This document shows positions 14,701-15,728 of a stretch of 15,728 nt of DNA, piece by piece (within the stretch, counting starts at the first letter, position 1; each line of letters begins with the position of its first letter). The translations under genes were made by a program, and so were the position numbers. The DNA is from SCQX01 sp035720945 (GTDB lineage Bacteria > Pseudomonadota > Gammaproteobacteria > Burkholderiales > Burkholderiaceae_B): NCBI GenBank assembly GCA_035720945.1, contig DASTNK010000150.1:1-15728 (forward strand). Reading direction: 5' to 3'. Below the pieces are notes generated by a model. The model was not told the DNA's origin, did no database searches, and saw only the letters and a list, made by a program, of their open reading frames with translations.

Positions 14701-14785
14701 GAGAATCGCTGACGCGAGGGGATGGAGGGAAAAAGCGAGCAGGACGAGACATGATCGGCCCATCTTGAAAAATTCTGCGAGTCAT
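11750..14785 (-). CDS. YdiJ-like FAD/Fe-S D-2-hydroxyacid dehydrogenase (D-lactate/D-2-hydroxyglutarate type)
   Basis: This flavoprotein of about 1011 residues fuses three modules. The first is a PCMH-type FAD domain (about 55-290: RGAGTSQCGQTVG, GGMAGNNSCGSRSIEYG, GSEGTLAYTR), followed by a FAD-oxidase C-terminal domain (about 300-545: GEHGDGLCRGEW, FDPENRFNPDKIV). The second is a ferredoxin-like region with Cys602, 608 and 617, then CVSCKGCKRDCP (Cys662, 665, 668, 672). The third is a pair of CCG heterodisulfide-reductase-type domains (CCGRTF and SSCCGMAGSFGYE). Length and order match E. coli YdiJ (about 1018). Such enzymes oxidise D-2-hydroxy acids and pass electrons through Fe-S clusters to a respiratory or protein acceptor. 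Start 14785 has AAGG 7 nt upstream; ATGs at 14752 and 14860 are alternatives. It faces the regulator and follows the MhpD-like gene by 140 bp. Exact substrate is not determined. Confidence 0.88.
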   Translation of the reverse strand: MTRRIFQDGPIMSRPARFFPPSPRVSDSPLAARLRRELRGDVLFDAASRGRYATDASIYQIPPIGVVVPRDQADALLALDIARDEKAPILARGAGTSQCGQTVGEALVIDNSKWLNNVVSIDPAARTATVEPGIVLDHLNARLKSHGLWFPVDVSTSAQCTLGGMAGNNSCGSRSIEYGNMVHNVLAIDAVLANGTQARFGPLHGDPDGARMRSLVDGVRRIAERERGELAERMPRVLRRVAGYNLDLFDCLNPRGYTDDGVANLSHLLVGSEGTLAYTRQLTLKLAPLPAHKVLGVVSFPTFYQAMDAAQHIVALKPVAVELVDRTMINLALDNPSFRPIVERALVGRPEAILLVEFAGEALAALSPRLSELDDLMGSLGLPGSVVRMTDAAAQKALWGVRKAGLNIMMSMKGDGKPVSFIEDCAVPLQHLAEYTRRLTEVFHKHGTEGTWYAHASVGTLHVRPILDMRRDGAAKMRAIAEEASELVREYKGAYSGEHGDGLCRGEWIAWQYGPRINQAFAEIKALFDPENRFNPDKIVNPPKMDDRRNFRFAPGYAVPRIRTALDWSVWNVRRDPRSGEQSAPGTGEDKTNGFASAVEMCNNNGHCRKFDAGTMCPSYRVTRDEQHVTRGRANTLRLAISGQLGDDGLASREVKEALDLCVSCKGCKRDCPTGVDMAKFKIEARRAWAERHGVTLRDRLIAFMPRYAPLASRWPRLAALADAVPVVSPWIKRKLGFAPQRSLPRFQPAFLAQAAGMPPPAVRGDGRDVLLFVDTFNNCIEPENARAARRVLEAAGYTVHLNVARGERSLCCGRTFLAAGLVAQAKREARRTLDALEPFVSRGVPVVGLEPSCLLSLRDEFLDYGYGDEARRLAANAFLFEEFLVRERQAGRFSPPLKALPVARALVHGHCHQKAFNAFTPVQTVLGWIPGLEVEVVESSCCGMAGSFGYEAEHFAASMAMAELSLLPAVRERSANAVVVADGTSCRHQISDGAATQAMHVARILADALA

Positions 14786-14822
14786 GAGGCGGCCTTTGTC
14801 GTCGTGAAACAGCTTCAGGGTT

Positions 14823-14853
14823 GGTTGCCTGGGGACCCTCTGAGCAGGCCACC
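14823..14853. other. Imperfect stem-loop between the MhpD-like and FAD/Fe-S genes
   Basis: GGTTGCCTG (14823-14831) pairs with CAGGCCACC (14845-14853) with one mismatch around a 13-nt loop. No T-run follows on the minus strand. It occupies the 140-bp gap between two codirectional genes, where no other signal is obvious, and may reflect mRNA processing. Confidence 0.3.
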
Positions 14854-14925
14854 GCGTCATACGCGTCTATGGCTTGGGCGGATCTGACGATATGGAAGGA
14901 AATGCTCCCTCGTCGAGACGGCCAC

Positions 14926-15687
14926 TCACTCGGAGATGGTCAGCCGCACTTCCGGCAGACCGGCGATCCGCCCCACTGCCTCACCCGGCCCGTCGGGGAA
15001 GAATATGCCCGTGTACGACCCCCCGGTGGCGACCATTCCGGGAGACACCGTCAGGCCGCGCGCGGTCCAGTGGTTCACCAACCATGGCAACAAGCGTCGT
15101 GGGTCGCCGGCGGGATTCGCGGGCAACCCTTTCACAATGTCCTTGCCACCGTAAATAAAGGACAAGGTCGGCCGAAGAAAGGGATAGTCTTCGCGGTACG
15201 CCACAGCCTCCCCCACGATCAACGCGCCGTGGTTCTGCAGATCCGCCAACTGGGCGAACTTGTCCACCTTCGGCCAGTCGGCAAAACGGCTCGACACGAT
15301 CTCGATGGTGGCCGCGACCGAGCGCACGCCCGTCCACACCTCGACGTCCGTGTATCCCCGTTCGCGCGGAGCGAATTCATGGCTGAAGTAGAAGGCGATC
15401 TCCAGCTCCAGGCCCAGCACGCCGAAGTCCCCGCGCCGAAACACGGCAGGGCTGCGCCGCACGCCGTCGTTCGGCAATGGCGCGCCCTGAATCGGACCGT
15501 CGGCCGACTTGGCGCCGACTTTCCACCCCACCGCCGATACGCCGCTCAAGGCCAGGATCTCGTGTTGCACGGCGTAGGCGGCCTCTGCATCGTTCGGCAC
15601 GATTGCCTGCGGCGGCGCACCCACCGCATCATGCCGCGCCCTCGCCCGTGCCAGACGCTGCGCCAGTCCCTGTGTGGCATCACCCAT
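14926..15687 (-). CDS. 2-keto-4-pentenoate hydratase (MhpD)-like protein of the FAH fold
   Basis: This protein of about 253 residues belongs to the hydratase/decarboxylase branch of the FAH superfamily. Marks are GWKVGAKS near residue 50, the metal-ligand pair Glu-x-Glu in GLELEIAFYF, a third Glu in ATIEIVSSRFADW, QNHGALIVG, and the NP-AGDPRRLLPWLVNHW and GMVATGGSYTGIFF segments. Relatives hydrate 2-hydroxypenta-2,4-dienoates or decarboxylate oxalocrotonate, or are of unknown function. No aromatic meta-cleavage gene is present here, so that role is doubtful; action on a keto-acid from sugar degradation is possible. Start choice: ATG 15687 has GGAG 9 nt upstream. ATG 15696 lies too close to the same GGAG, and TTG 15711 has no clear site. 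It is upstream of and codirectional with the FAD/Fe-S gene. The gene further upstream is outside the window. Confidence 0.8.
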   Translation of the reverse strand: MGDATQGLAQRLARARARHDAVGAPPQAIVPNDAEAAYAVQHEILALSGVSAVGWKVGAKSADGPIQGAPLPNDGVRRSPAVFRRGDFGVLGLELEIAFYFSHEFAPRERGYTDVEVWTGVRSVAATIEIVSSRFADWPKVDKFAQLADLQNHGALIVGEAVAYREDYPFLRPTLSFIYGGKDIVKGLPANPAGDPRRLLPWLVNHWTARGLTVSPGMVATGGSYTGIFFPDGPGEAVGRIAGLPEVRLTISE

Positions 15688-15728
15688 GGTGTTCATCTCC
15701 CCTTCCGTCAATTGTTTCCAGCACCCAT

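Noticed and set aside
1..15728. tRNA, rRNA, CRISPR array, insertion sequence or phage gene
   Set aside because: No cloverleaf, regular spaced repeat, transposase-like protein or terminal inverted repeats were seen on either strand.

Overview
This GC-rich window looks like chromosomal DNA from a beta-proteobacterium, most likely Burkholderiales/Alcaligenaceae (Bordetella or Achromobacter-like). That assignment rests on protein style and codon use only; no rRNA is present. It opens with the 3' end of yidC, an origin-proximal housekeeping gene. A strong hairpin terminator (401-438) and a convergent thiopurine methyltransferase gene (531-1193, minus) follow.

Positions 1383-11700 hold an accessory catabolic locus of two divergent units. 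The minus-strand unit has six genes, in transcription order: an L-arabinonate-dehydratase-like IlvD/Edd enzyme (TTG start at 8497), a D-2-hydroxyacid dehydrogenase, a MalK/UgpC-type ATPase, a Tat-exported substrate-binding protein, and two MalF/MalG-type permeases. The plus-strand unit has an SDR dehydrogenase, an Ldh_2-family (malate/lactate/diketogulonate-type) dehydrogenase and a FadR-type GntR regulator. The 491-bp gap between the units carries TGGT-ATT-ACCA at 8676-8686, which fits the FadR-subfamily operator pattern TNGTNNNACNA exactly.

After the regulator, facing it, are two more minus-strand genes. One is a YdiJ-like FAD/Fe-S D-2-hydroxyacid dehydrogenase of about 1011 residues. The other, upstream of it, is a 2-keto-4-pentenoate hydratase (MhpD)-like protein of the FAH fold.

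Together the genes read as a carbohydrate-acid utilisation system. An ABC importer brings in a sugar or sugar acid and the dehydratase makes a 2-keto-3-deoxy acid. The SDR and other oxidoreductases act on the intermediates, the FAH-fold protein may act on a keto-acid, and YdiJ may feed electrons from a released 2-hydroxyacid into respiration. The substrate cannot be read from the sequence, and no lactonase, aldolase or sugar kinase is present. The system is therefore either incomplete in the window or uses an unassigned route. No tRNA, rRNA, CRISPR array, IS element or phage gene was seen.
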